This document shows, piece after piece, positions 33,954 to 42,400 of a stretch of 64,000 nucleotides of DNA. Below the pieces are notes generated by a model. It did no database searches. It worked only from the letters and a program-made list of their open reading frames with translations, and had not been told where the DNA came from. The first letter of the stretch is position 1. Each line of letters opens with the position of its first letter. The DNA is from Clostridiales bacterium (GTDB taxonomy: Bacteria > Bacillota > Clostridia > Christensenellales > Aristaeellaceae): positions 1 to 64,000 of the forward strand of contig SVGM01000003.1 in NCBI GenBank assembly GCA_015056365.1. The letters run 5' to 3'. A program made the translations under genes and the position numbers.

Positions 33954-34349
33954 TCACGGATCTCCACTTTTTTTGTGCAGCCATTCACCGTACACGGTCA
34001 GGTAGTCGGTGCTTACCCAGCCCAGCGGAGGCCAGCCGCCTTGCAGGTACTTGCCTTTACTCACCAGCGCCCATCCATCCTCCGTGCACAGGATCACTAC
34101 CTCTTCGCCGCTCTGCAGGCTCATGTACTTCCACTCGCCACCGGGACTGCGGCGTATGTTCAGGCTGCTGCCTTCGTGTACATCCACATAGGCTGCTGGG
34201 TAGCGCTGGATTTCCTCCGCACACGCCGGGTCAATCCCGTATATGGTCAACATCACGCTGTAGATCAACACAAACAGCAGCACGCCTACCGCTACACCTA
34301 CTACCACCGTTACCATTTCCCACAGCAGGCGTTTCACTTTTGCTTTCAC
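33954..34349 (-). CDS. Membrane-anchored SH3-like domain protein
   Basis: The GTG at 34349, eight bases after AGGAGG, gives 131 aa: a short basic N-terminus, one transmembrane segment (about 10-33, MVTVVVGVAVGVLLFVLIYS), and an outside SH3b-like domain (SSLNIRRSPGGEWKYMSLQS, GEEVVILCTEDGWALVSK, GWVSTDYL). SH3b domains bind cell wall or other ligands. It is carried in the replication operon where an envelope protein is unexpected, so it may be a cargo gene active early in infection. The upstream extension through mini-repeat copy C has no ribosome binding site. Confidence 0.65.
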   Translation of the reverse strand: MKAKVKRLLWEMVTVVVGVAVGVLLFVLIYSVMLTIYGIDPACAEEIQRYPAAYVDVHEGSSLNIRRSPGGEWKYMSLQSGEEVVILCTEDGWALVSKGKYLQGGWPPLGWVSTDYLTVYGEWLHKKSGDP

Positions 34350-34377
34350 TGGCTTGTCCTCCTTTGTCTTTGGTGTT

Positions 34378-34436
34378 AAGCCTCCCTTGTGTAAAGGGAG
34401 GTGACACGGCGTAGCCGTGACGGAGGGATTGCCCCT
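34378..34436. repeat. Double-hairpin mini-repeat, copy C (intergenic)
   Basis: Contains the two stems CCTCCCT-TGTGTAA-AGGGAGG and CACGGC-G-TAGCCGTG with the GGAGGGATTGCCCC tail, the best preserved of the three copies. It fills the space between the stop of the 142-aa gene and the start of the SH3-like gene and begins exactly at the stop codon. Confidence 0.85.
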
Positions 34437-34864
34437 CATCCCGGCGGCAATATCTCCCGGTGTGGCGGCTCCCCGCCTTGGTATGCGATCACCACCGGCG
34501 GTACCCACGGCGCAGGCGGTTCTCTCTCCGGCTCAAAGTCCTGCGGTACCCGTCCGGCATCCTTAGCATCCTGTATATCCTGGGCAATGCGCCAGTCCCA
34601 CCAGTCTGTCCGGATGCGCTGCACTTCCTTATACCGGGCCAGTTCCTCCGCCGTCCAGTTGTCTGGATTGCGTGGGCTGTCCTTCAGCAACTGCTCCGCT
34701 CCCTCAGCGCCATGCTGGTCGATCATCGTCCCAAGCACCCGCTGTACCGTCTGCTGCATTTCCCGCCGCCGGGCTTGTCGCTCTGCTTCGGTACGGGGCA
34801 GGCAGTCATCGTGGATCCTCACATAGCCGTAGGGCGAATGCCACCGCTCGTAGATCACCGCCAT
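34436..34864 (-). CDS. Phage protein, unknown function (142 aa)
   Basis: First gene of the long leftward operon; AGGAGGAGAG precedes its ATG. The 142-aa sequence begins MAVIYERWHSPYGYVRIHDD, has a helical centre rich in Glu/Gln/Arg (RRREMQQTVQRVLGTMIDQH, then LARYKEVQRIRTDWWDWRIA) and a Pro-rich C-terminus. I do not recognise the family. The gene stop lies at the edge of mini-repeat copy C. Confidence 0.55.
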   Translation of the reverse strand: MAVIYERWHSPYGYVRIHDDCLPRTEAERQARRREMQQTVQRVLGTMIDQHGAEGAEQLLKDSPRNPDNWTAEELARYKEVQRIRTDWWDWRIAQDIQDAKDAGRVPQDFEPEREPPAPWVPPVVIAYQGGEPPHREILPPG

Positions 34865-34921
34865 GGTCTCTCCTCCTTTCTTTGGTGTCTAAGGGTATGC
34901 CGCTTATGGTGCGGGGTTGCG

Positions 34922-34950
34922 TTGCGTATTTAAGGCAGAAGTGCTATAAT
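34922..34950 (+). promoter_or_regulatory. Promoter for the plus-strand cargo gene
   Basis: TTGCGT (34922-34927), a 17-base spacer and a perfect TATAAT (34945-34950) lie 37 bases before the coding start at 34988. This is a good vegetative promoter reading against the phage early operon, so the gene should be expressed in the lysogen. Confidence 0.75.
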
Positions 34951-34987
34951 TGCCACAAGGAATCTGCGGAAACAAAAGGTGATTTGT

Positions 34988-35566
34988 ATGTCTCAATTTG
35001 CCTTCGCTCCTCTGCCGGAACAACAGGCCTCTGCGCCGCCCAAAGCGAAAATGCCTTCTCTTGATCAGGTGGATCGTAACCTGATTGCAGAGAACAAGGC
35101 CTTGCAGGAAGAAAAACAGGCCTTGCAGGAAGAAAACCATCGGCTCCGCACCTCTAATCTGGAGCTGGAAGCCCGTATAGGTTCCACAAGAAAAGTTACG
35201 TTCGTTCTCGTCGCCGCCATGGTTGTTATGCTGGTGGTGTCTTTCACCATGTTCCAGTCGCTTCAAGCGTTTACACAGCAGCTGTCTTCTCAAGTCTCCT
35301 CGCTGGAAGGTCAGATCGCTGCTTTGTCTTCAATGCCACCTGCAACCTCATCTTCCGGCGCAGCAGTGAAGCCGAAGCTTCCTGCAAAAACCAAAGCGAC
35401 CGCTACGCCCAAACCAGTCAGTACTGTAATGGTCTACATCCCACATTCTGGCCATCGTTATCATGACAGCAAAGCCTGTGCTGGGAGCGCCCCAACCCTT
35501 GTTTCTCTTGAGGAAGCAAAGAAACGGGGTTACACACCTTGTGGGAATTGTGATCCGCCAAGATGA
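34988..35566 (+). CDS. Membrane-anchored cargo protein with coiled coil and C-terminal Cys motif
   Basis: The ATG at 34988 with AAAGGTGA gives 192 aa. A coiled coil (about 33-64, with ALQEEKQALQEENHRLR) is followed by one transmembrane helix (about 71-90), a Ser/Thr/Pro/Ala-rich linker, and a C-terminal domain VMVYIPHSGHRYHDSKACAG to GYTPCGNCD. That ending is the small zinc-binding-like domain found at the end of several Firmicutes nucleases and membrane proteins, where it usually reads TPCxxC. The C-terminus is probably outside the cell. Own promoter and opposite orientation to the early genes mark it as a lysogenic-conversion type gene. Its role is unknown. Confidence 0.7.
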   Translation: MSQFAFAPLPEQQASAPPKAKMPSLDQVDRNLIAENKALQEEKQALQEENHRLRTSNLELEARIGSTRKVTFVLVAAMVVMLVVSFTMFQSLQAFTQQLSSQVSSLEGQIAALSSMPPATSSSGAAVKPKLPAKTKATATPKPVSTVMVYIPHSGHRYHDSKACAGSAPTLVSLEEAKKRGYTPCGNCDPPR

Positions 35567-35677
35567 TTGTCCAACTGTGTTTTTCTTCCCTTCGGCGTGG
35601 GGAGAACTATGTCCCATTGCATGGTACGCTCTAACTGCATCAACGGCGGCGGCCGTCCCGCAGAAGGAGTGATGCAA

Positions 35678-35824
35678 ATGCAAAAAATCTGTCCACTAAT
35701 CCAAAAACCCTGTAATCCGTCCTGCGCTTGGTACTGTGACTTGGCAAATCCTCGGTACCAAACTGGCTGTTGTGCCCTCATCAGAATCACAGCTATGTTG
35801 GAGTTCATATCCCGTAATGGCTAA
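35678..35824 (+). CDS. Small Cys-rich phage protein (48 aa)
   Basis: AAGGAG eight bases before the ATG at 35678 sets the start. The peptide MQKICPLIQKPCNPSCAWYC contains C-x6-C-x3-C-x3-C, followed by two adjacent Cys (GCCALIRI). The CPLL-x3-PC pattern is known from many small phage proteins of unknown function, probably metal-binding. It follows the cargo gene on the same strand and may share its transcript. Confidence 0.6.
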   Translation: MQKICPLIQKPCNPSCAWYCDLANPRYQTGCCALIRITAMLEFISRNG

Positions 35825-35851
35825 ATCGTGATCGTCCGCCGCCGTTGACGC

Positions 35852-36064
35852 CTAATCCACCATAAAGATCTCTGCCAGCTCGTTGCCGGTCAGCTCAAGC
35901 ACGTCTGCCAGCCTGTGCACCTCCTCGATGGTGAAGTTCAGCCCGCCTGTATGTATGCGCCGGTAGAAGGCAGATCTGCTCAGCCCCATCAGGAGCGCAC
36001 AGTCTGCTGCATTCAGCCCCTTGGCTTTCATCCGCTTGCGTAGCAGGGGTATGTTAGTTCTCAT
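35852..36064 (-). CDS. Cro-like HTH protein 2
   Basis: A 70-aa protein from the ATG at 36064 (the start could be a GTG three codons earlier). It is all helix-turn-helix: RTNIPLLRKRMKAKGLNAAD, LMGLSRSAFYRRIHTGG and a helical C-terminus LADVLELTGNELAEIF. It resembles the neighbouring HTH gene (same GxSRSA[FY]YR recognition helix), so the two are probably tandem paralogues. It is read leftwards from the Cro promoter region and likely represses or fine-tunes the lysogeny switch. Confidence 0.75.
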   Translation of the reverse strand: MRTNIPLLRKRMKAKGLNAADCALLMGLSRSAFYRRIHTGGLNFTIEEVHRLADVLELTGNELAEIFMVD

Positions 36065-36089
36065 TGTTTTCACATTCCTCAAGTGGCTT

Positions 36090-36296
36090 TTACGACACTT
36101 CTTTTGCAAAGAAAATGCCCATAGGGGATTCTAAATCAAGCAGATCGATAATCTTTTGAATCTCGCTCTGCGTAAATTCAGATGTACCGTTCAACTTGCG
36201 ATAATATGCAGAACGGCTCATCCCCACATGGGCACACAAGGCATCTACTGTGATGCCCTTACGTTTCATTTCATATTCCAGACGAAGCTTATCCAC
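36090..36296 (-). CDS. Cro-like HTH protein 1 (divergent from the repressor)
   Basis: The GTG at 36296 with AGGAGG seven bases upstream gives 68 aa: DKLRLEYEMKRKGITVDALC, then VGMSRSAYYRKLNGTSEFTQ and a helical end. It is a minimal DNA-binding protein and the first leftward gene of the switch, the position of cro in temperate phages. The perfect promoter just upstream (TTGACA-16-TATAAT) lies inside an inverted repeat that is probably bound by the divergent repressor and/or Cro. Confidence 0.82.
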   Translation of the reverse strand: MDKLRLEYEMKRKGITVDALCAHVGMSRSAYYRKLNGTSEFTQSEIQKIIDLLDLESPMGIFFAKEVS

Positions 36297-36324
36297 AGTC
36301 GCTCCTCCTCTCTTGTGTCGTATT

Positions 36325-36377
36325 GGACACTTTTGATTATACACATAATCTTTTCACTGTCAATCCCAAAAGTGTCC
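36325..36377. promoter_or_regulatory. Cro promoter and flanking operators
   Basis: Leftward promoter: TTGACA (minus strand, 36363-36358), 16-base spacer, TATAAT (36341-36336). It is framed by a perfect 11-bp inverted repeat: GGACACTTTTG at 36325-36335 and CAAAAGTGTCC at 36367-36377. The half-sites touch both promoter boxes, so a dimeric or tetrameric repressor binding them would block RNA polymerase. Related GACACT words recur at 36092 and 36424. Confidence 0.8.
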
Positions 36378-36400
36378 TTTAGGAAAAATAAATATCGGTT

Positions 36401-36442
36401 TACCATAAGAATGTTGCAAATACGACACTCTTATGGTATAGT
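36401..36442. promoter_or_regulatory. Repressor promoter and operator
   Basis: Rightward promoter for the repressor: TTGCAA (36414-36419), a 17-base spacer and TATAGT (36437-36442). A perfect 10-bp inverted repeat, TACCATAAGA (36401-36410) and TCTTATGGTA (36429-36438), spans the -35 region and overlaps the -10. It differs in sequence from the Cro-side repeat, so two different regulators may use the two operators. This arrangement suggests autoregulation of the repressor. Confidence 0.78.
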
Positions 36443-36461
36443 AGGGTCGTGAGGTGATCCC

Positions 36462-37076
36462 ATGGAAATGTCAGAAAAAATCAAGTTTCTTCGTATGAAA
36501 AATAAGCTCACTCTTGAGGAAGTGGGAAATAAAGTCGGAGTAGGGAAGAGCACTGTTCGCAAATGGGAAAGCGGCCAAATTGCAAATATGCGCCGTGATA
36601 AGATTGCAAAACTTGCTGAGGCACTGAATACCACTCCCGCTTACCTAATGGGTTGGGAGGAATCCTCCGCTCCCGCCATCCCCGGCATCGAGCACCCCAC
36701 CTTCCACGCCGTCCCTCTCCTGGGCGAGATCGCCTGTGGGGAGCCCATCCTCGCCGAGGAAAACCTCGAAGGCAAGGTGCAGGTGGATGGGGGAGTGGCC
36801 TGCGATTTTGCCCTCCGCTGTAAAGGCGACAGCATGGCTCCCCGGCTGCTGGATGGCGATTTGGTCTTTATCCGCCAGCAGCCATCCGTGGATAACGGTC
36901 AGATCGCCGCTGTCCTCATTGATACCGAAGCCACCCTCAAGCATGTCTATGTCAGCCCTTCCAGTATCCAGCTGGTGGCAGAGAACCCCGCCTATGCGCC
37001 CATCGTCCTCACTGGTGAGGATGCAGAGAACGCCCGCATTCTGGGCAAAGCAGTAGCCTACCGGCGTATGATTTGA
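36462..37076 (+). CDS. CI/LexA-like prophage repressor (HTH + S24 peptidase)
   Basis: The 204-aa protein keeps the prophage silent. N-terminal HTH: EKIKFLRMKNKLTLEEVGNK, GVGKSTVRKWESG (about 5-60). C-terminal S24/LexA-type self-cleavage domain: cleavage region GEIACGEP (Ala91-Cys92-Gly93; usual sites are Ala-Gly), catalytic Ser124 in GDSMAP and Lys160 in EATLKH. The insertion of Cys between Ala and Gly is seen in several phage repressors. GAGGTGA precedes the ATG, and its own promoter overlaps an inverted repeat. RecA-stimulated cleavage after DNA damage is the expected induction route. Confidence 0.92.
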   Translation: MEMSEKIKFLRMKNKLTLEEVGNKVGVGKSTVRKWESGQIANMRRDKIAKLAEALNTTPAYLMGWEESSAPAIPGIEHPTFHAVPLLGEIACGEPILAEENLEGKVQVDGGVACDFALRCKGDSMAPRLLDGDLVFIRQQPSVDNGQIAAVLIDTEATLKHVYVSPSSIQLVAENPAYAPIVLTGEDAENARILGKAVAYRRMI

Positions 37077-37135
37077 ATAACATAGATCAATGCCGTACAC
37101 AAACGGCTCCAATAATCTACGAAGGAGAGTTAACA

Positions 37136-37489
37136 GTGGTAGCATTAGCCTTTTTAGCCGTATTTGTGTTCATTATGTTCTGCGTTTTTGTGGTCGCTAA
37201 GATCTATCGGGGTTTTCAATCCGATGAGAGCCAAAAAGGCAGCAATGTCATACCGTGGCTTGCTGTCGGCTTTGGTATCATCCTCTTCTGTTTCGTCCCA
37301 CTTATTGTTTACATTTGCAAAGGCGGGCTGTCTGGCATGGCGTTTGTAGATGCAGTCGTTCACATCGTTGATATGGTTTTTTCCGGCGAAACAGATATTA
37401 CATCCACCTTTATCGGTTTGATCCTTGTCTATGCTTTCATTATGTATGTTATCAGGATAGGCCAGATCTTCACAGGTGAAAAGAAATAG
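37136..37489 (+). CDS. Small multi-pass membrane protein of the lysogeny module
   Basis: The GTG at 37136 (GGAG eight bases upstream) gives 117 aa. Three hydrophobic segments are visible: about 1-23 (ALAFLAVFVFIMFCVFVVAK), 40-62 (IPWLAVGFGIILFCFVPLIV) and 86-106. Expressed from the repressor transcript in the lysogen, it could act in superinfection exclusion, but nothing in the sequence proves that. It overlaps the 5' extension of the integrase frame. Confidence 0.6.
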   Translation: MVALAFLAVFVFIMFCVFVVAKIYRGFQSDESQKGSNVIPWLAVGFGIILFCFVPLIVYICKGGLSGMAFVDAVVHIVDMVFSGETDITSTFIGLILVYAFIMYVIRIGQIFTGEKK

Positions 37490-37526
37490 AAAATCTGCTC
37501 AAGTGCTACAGAAAGGAAGTCTGCTC

Positions 37527-39107
37527 ATGCCACACAGTGCGTATATCCGCAAATCCAGAAAAGACATCGAAGCTGAGCAGCAGGGAGCGGGGGAGACCCT
37601 TGCCCGTCATCGCCGGATACTGCTGGAGCTTGCCAGACGGAACGGCCATGTTATTGATCAGATTTACGAGGAGATCGTCTCCGGAGACTCCATTGCGGAG
37701 CGTGCCATGATGCAGCAGCTCCTCGCTGATGTGCAAGCTGGCAAATGGTCTGGGGTTTACGTTTATGAGGTCGAACGTCTCGCCCGTGGCGATACCATCG
37801 ATCAGGGTATCGTAGCTCAAACTTTCCAGTATTCTGGCACCCTCATCATCACCCCGCAGCGCACCTTCAACCCCGCAAACGAGGCCGACAGCGAATACTT
37901 CGAGTTCGGCCTCTTCATGTCACGCCGGGAGTACAACACCACCAAGCGCCGCCTTATGGCTGGCCGCTGGGCATCCCACAACGAAGGCAAGTATCTTGGC
38001 AGCCGGGACCCTTTCGGCTATCAGCGGTACAAGCTCCCTGGTCAGAAGGGCTGGTCTCTGCGCATTGTCCCCGAACAGGCTAAGCTGGTTCGCTGGGCCG
38101 CTGATGTGTATCTCCATGGCCGGGATGTGGTGGATCCCCTCACCGGCCAGACCACCCACGAGCCGGTTGGTGCCCAGATCATTGCCAACGAATTCAACGC
38201 CATGGGGGTCACAACCACCCTGGGCAACCAGTGGACGGCCAATGGGGTGCGCCATATGCTCCAGTGGCCAGGCTATATCGGCAAGGTCCAGTGGTTCCAG
38301 CGGGAAACAAAAGTCGCCATCGTGGATGGCCAACGTCAAAAGTCCCGCCCCGTATCAGATAAATATTCCCTGCAGGATGGCCTCCATGAGCCGATCCTCG
38401 ATCAATCTACATGGGATCAGCTGCAAGCCACCTTCGCCGGCCGTAAAAAAGGAGCAGTCAACACAGGCCGCAAGGTCATGTCGCCCCTTAACGGCTTGGT
38501 CAAATGCTCCGAGTGCGGCAAGGCCATGATCCGTACCCCCATGTACGGCCACCTTGCCGGTATCGACTATCTCAAGTGCTCAACCGTGGGTTGTCCTACT
38601 TCCTCCGCCCCTTTGGCCGATGTGGAATCTCTCATCCTCCAAACCTTGCAGGAGTGGGTCACATGGGTAGAGACAGACGCATGGCCCACTGAATACGGTG
38701 ATTCCTCCAATCAACACACTGAGGACATGCGTGTGGCTGCCCAGAAGCATCTGGATGATCTTCACAAGCGCCGCCTCCGCCTTATGGAACTGCTGGAACA
38801 AGAAATCTACGACATCCCCACCTACTCTCAGCGAAACACCGCCCTGTCCGAAGAAATCGCACGGGCACAATCAGCCATTGATGCACTCCCGCCTCCTCAG
38901 CAGGATCGCCGCAGCCGGATCACAGCCCTGCTACCGCAGCTTAAAGCACTCCTTCAAGCCTACTCTTCCGATCTTCCTCCGGCTGATCGGAATGCCCTGC
39001 TTTTCACTGTGCTCGATAAGGTTATCTATACCAAGACCCGCCGCTGCTTCCGAAACGAAAACCCTATCGATCATGTTGGTATTGAGCTTTTCCCGAAGTC
39101 TCTTTAA
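37527..39107 (+). CDS. int: Large serine recombinase (phage integrase)
   Basis: The ATG at 37527 with AAAGGA nine bases upstream gives 526 aa. Catalytic N-terminal domain: AYIRKSRKD with the nucleophilic serine near residue 10, EIVSGDSIAERAMMQQLLAD and YVYEVERLARGD. The recombinase domain (about 155-300) has GYQRYK and the wedge NGVRHMLQWPGYIGKVQW. A zinc ribbon follows (about 325-365): CSECGKAM, then a C-containing TVGCP segment. The C-terminal coiled coil (about 400-470) controls directionality. It catalyses attP x attB integration with no tRNA target needed. It is the last phage gene on this side, so the attachment site follows. Confidence 0.95.
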   Translation: MPHSAYIRKSRKDIEAEQQGAGETLARHRRILLELARRNGHVIDQIYEEIVSGDSIAERAMMQQLLADVQAGKWSGVYVYEVERLARGDTIDQGIVAQTFQYSGTLIITPQRTFNPANEADSEYFEFGLFMSRREYNTTKRRLMAGRWASHNEGKYLGSRDPFGYQRYKLPGQKGWSLRIVPEQAKLVRWAADVYLHGRDVVDPLTGQTTHEPVGAQIIANEFNAMGVTTTLGNQWTANGVRHMLQWPGYIGKVQWFQRETKVAIVDGQRQKSRPVSDKYSLQDGLHEPILDQSTWDQLQATFAGRKKGAVNTGRKVMSPLNGLVKCSECGKAMIRTPMYGHLAGIDYLKCSTVGCPTSSAPLADVESLILQTLQEWVTWVETDAWPTEYGDSSNQHTEDMRVAAQKHLDDLHKRRLRLMELLEQEIYDIPTYSQRNTALSEEIARAQSAIDALPPPQQDRRSRITALLPQLKALLQAYSSDLPPADRNALLFTVLDKVIYTKTRRCFRNENPIDHVGIELFPKSL

Positions 39108-39119
39108 TGGTAGCATCAT

Positions 39120-39242
39120 ATGAATGATGAATTTTTCAGCCTGCCCCTGTTCCCGCCTGCCTCGCTGTGCAACAATGACGAGGTCAGCATCAGCAATGCG
39201 GCCTGCAACACAGGTTCCTGCGGCTGCGGTTGCCGGCGTTGA
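39120..39242 (+). CDS. Small Cys-rich ORF at the prophage-host junction (40 aa)
   Basis: This frame encodes MNDEFFSLPLFPPASLCNND and then a tail with CNTGSCGCGC; five cysteines in 40 residues. There is no good ribosome binding site, and an in-frame stop lies just upstream (39111-39113). It may be the 3' end of a host gene cut by the prophage (host sequence joined just after the integrase gene) or an independent small peptide. A strong terminator follows 12 bases later, supporting that something coding ends here. Confidence 0.45.
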   Translation: MNDEFFSLPLFPPASLCNNDEVSISNAACNTGSCGCGCRR

Positions 39243-39253
39243 TCCAACCTTTT

Positions 39254-39303
39254 GGAGAGAACCTTCCACCGGTTTGCGCCGGTGGGAGATTCTCTCCTTT
39301 TTT
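39254..39303 (+). terminator. Strong terminator after the junction ORF
   Basis: GGAGAGAAccTTCCACCGG pairs with CCGGTGGgagATTCTCTCC around a TTTGCG loop and is followed by six T. It isolates the host CotH gene from integrase transcription. The remaining part to 39427 contains a TATACT -10-like box at 39349 but no gene. Confidence 0.88.
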
Positions 39304-39348
39304 ACATATGTGCAGCGGTTTTGGGTATGCATTTGCTGCGAAATATGG

Positions 39349-39354
39349 TATACT
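39349..39354 (+). promoter_or_regulatory. Possible -10 box of the CotH gene
   Basis: TATACT lies about 75 bases before the CotH start. No clear -35 is found at 16-18 bases upstream, so the assignment is weak. Confidence 0.35.
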
Positions 39355-39427
39355 ATTTTTGTATGTGCTGTGCAGCTTAAGCGCGCAGTAACATCTGTTT
39401 CCATGCTTTACGAAAGGAGGTTCGTGT

Positions 39428-42400
39428 ATGCAGTACCAAGCGCCGCAGCAGCGTTCGGTCCGTCCTCGGAAGGATTACGCACCCAAAAAGCGACATAATC
39501 GCGCTCTGTCCACCATTCCGCTGCTTTTGCTGTTTGTTGCGCTGCTCGCAATCATGTACCTGGTATTTCCCAAGGAAGCAGGCCGCCATGTAGGAACCAC
39601 CCGATATGATGGACTGATTTTCAGCGAAGTCATGTCTGCCAATTCGTCTGCCGTGCCTGATGAATCCGGCAATTTCTACGATTGGCTTGAAATCTACAAC
39701 GGAACCGGCGCCGATTTGGATATGGAGGGCGTCATGCTCACCAACCGGACAGATCGCATTACCTTCCCGTTCCCCAGCTATACGCTCAAGGCGGGGGAAA
39801 GAGTGCTTGTGTATGCCTCTGACAGCTATCAGTTGGATCCTTCCCTGCCTTTCCACGGCAAGTTCAAGATTTCTTCCGCAGGCGCGCATCTGTATATGTA
39901 CGATCCGGATATGTATCTGATCGACGAGATCGTCGTGCCGACGATGACAGCCGACAACAGCTACATCCTTGCCTCTGTGGATGATGACGGTACCCGCCAT
40001 TACGAGACCACAGCCTACTACAGTCCCGGCTACGCCAATACGCAGGAGGGTTTCATTGCCTACCGTTCCGCCAACGTAACAGAGGGCGGTACGCTGTTCA
40101 TCAGCGAGATCTGTCCGGATCCCAAGATCGGTATTCCGGATCAGGACGGCGAGATTGTCGACTGGCTGGAGATTCATAACAACAGCGATCAGCCTATCCA
40201 TCTTGGCAACTATTATCTCAGCGACAAGGAAAACAAGCCCACCAAGTGGCGTTTCCCTGAATCTGCAACCATTCCTGCCGGCGGCTATTATTTGGTCTAT
40301 TGCAGCGGCAAGGATACGCTTCAGCAAAACGGTATTCCTCATACTAATTTCTCCATCAGCGCCGAGATGGAAACGCTGGTGCTTAGCGATGCCTACGGCC
40401 GCATGGTGGATCGTTTTACCATTGAAAACGTGCCGGAAGATTATTCCGTCGGCCGTACCGATGCGGGTGAAATGCAGCTTTTCCAGCTGACCACCCCCGG
40501 TCAGAGCAATGACGAAGCCGGTCAGGCAAAAGCTGACCAGCTGTTTCGGGCGTACAATCCTACCGGCGTTTATATCAGCGAAGTCATGGCCTCCAACGAC
40601 GTTACTGCCGTTGGGGCCACGGCTGCGCTGACCGATTATGTGGAATTGTATAACTCCGGCAGCGAAACCGTCGATCTGACCGGCTATGGTCTGAGCGACT
40701 CTCTCAAGCGCCCCCGCCGGTGGCAGTTCCCTCAGGGAGCTTCCATCGCTCCGGGCGAATATATGATCGTTTATCTTGACGGACATCCGGAACTGAGCAC
40801 TGTTACTGATTATCATACCAATTTCAGCCTTACGCGAAACGGCGGCGAGACCATGACGTTTTGCGACCCCTCTGGTCGCGTGCTGGATCGCCTTCCTCTT
40901 GCTTTGATTCCTACCGACCACAGCTATGGCCGCACCACCGGCTATAACAGCTTTTTCTATTATGATACGCCCACGCCTGGTCAGGCCAATGGCATGGGTT
41001 ACTATGGCTATGCGAGCAATCCGTCGTTTTCCATTCCTGGCGGTGAATATAAAGGCTCTGTACAGGTGACTATCTCCATCCCTGAGAATACGCAGGTTTA
41101 CTACACACTGGATGGTTCCATTCCCACCCAGGAGAACGGTAAGCTGTATAGCAGCGATACGATGTTTGAGTTCTCTCACGTGACGGTGCTTCGTGCCCGT
41201 GCATTTGACCCCAGCGGCAAATTGCAGCCCAGCGAAACCATTACCCAAACCTATTTGATGAATCTTTATCATACGTTCCCCATCGTCAGTCTCGTCACAG
41301 ATCCCTATGAGTTGTGGAATGAGGAAAACGGCATGCTGACTGCCGGCGGCGAGATGAACAAGGAAAAGCTGCCCTTCAAATTGCTGGATGGCTCCGAGCC
41401 CAACTACCGTAGATACGGCAAGGAGGCCCGTCCTGGGCATGTGGAGATCTACGAAAAGGACGGCGTCCAGCTGGTCAGTCAGGACATGGAGTTTGGCCTG
41501 CAGGGACAGTACAGTCTGGACATGCCCCAGAAATCCTTCAAAATACGTGCAAAAGCCAAGTATGGCAGCAAGTATTTTGATGCCGCCCTGTTTGAGGATC
41601 GTCCCTTTACTCAGTACAAGAGCTTTGTGCTTCGTATCTCCGGCAACGATAACGCTTGGACACGTTTGGTGGATGGTTTTCAGGATCATCTGATCGACTG
41701 CTTCAACGAGCGCACCAGCAAGCCTACCACGTTGATCTATCAGGCATGGAAACCGGTTGTGGTCTATGTCAACGGCATCTACTGGGGCCATTTCAATATG
41801 CGTGAGCGCGTGGATCGCTTCTTTGTGGCCCAGCATGAGGGACTGACCCTCGAAGAGGCGGACAATATGGACATTTTGGAGGCCAGCGGACGCACGGTCG
41901 TTTGGGGTTCCAGCAAGGAATACCGCGACATGATCGAACGGGTGGAGAAATCTTCCCCCGGTACCAACGAGAAGGATCTCCAGTACATCCTGGACAATAT
42001 CGACGTAGATAACTACTTCGATTATATGGCCTTCGAAATGTTCTTTGGCAACTCTGACCCCGGTAATATTCGTTTTTACAAGCTCAAGGAGGAAGGCGCT
42101 AAGTGGCGTTGGATCATCTACGACCTTGACTACGGCTTCTTCTCCAGCGGCTTTGACAGCGTCACCAGTTATCTCAAACCCAAGGGCGCAGGTGAGATGC
42201 TGATCAACAATACGCTGATCCGCAAGCTGCTCGAAAACGAGGAAATGAAGATCCGATTCCTCACCCGGTTGGGTGAGATCTATCAGGTCTTCACCACTGA
42301 GTTCATGATCGGCGAACTCAATGAAATGGTCGCCATTCTCGAGCCTGAAATGCCGCTGCATTTTGCGCGCTGGGCCGAGGAAACGGATAAAGCCATCATG

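Larger units (their letters stand above)
1..39107. mobile_element. Prophage, podovirus-like, right-hand part (left end outside window)
   Basis: From the window edge to the serine integrase stop, essentially every gene is phage-related: replication genes, terminase, portal, capsid, tail and polyvalent proteins on the minus strand, then a repressor/Cro switch and integrase on the plus strand. Head genes are present, but no tape measure, tail tube or sheath gene is seen between the capsid and the tailspike, which points to a short-tailed virion. Lysis genes are not in the window and probably follow beyond position 1. The right attachment site must lie between the integrase stop and the first host gene, roughly 39,108-39,250. 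It cannot be defined without the left end. Confidence 0.93.

Noticed and set aside
34350-34508. N-terminal extension of the SH3-like protein through mini-repeat copy C
   Set aside because: The frame is open but the GTG at 34349 has a far better ribosome binding site, and the extension covers the end of the upstream gene.
1-39107. Alternative genetic code (TGA as sense) in the phage
   Set aside because: Several phage genes end in TGA with overlapping ATG starts of the next gene, so TGA clearly works as a stop; only two genes show an internal TGA.
39108-39427. tRNA gene as attachment site
   Set aside because: No tRNA cloverleaf is seen; a large serine integrase does not need one.
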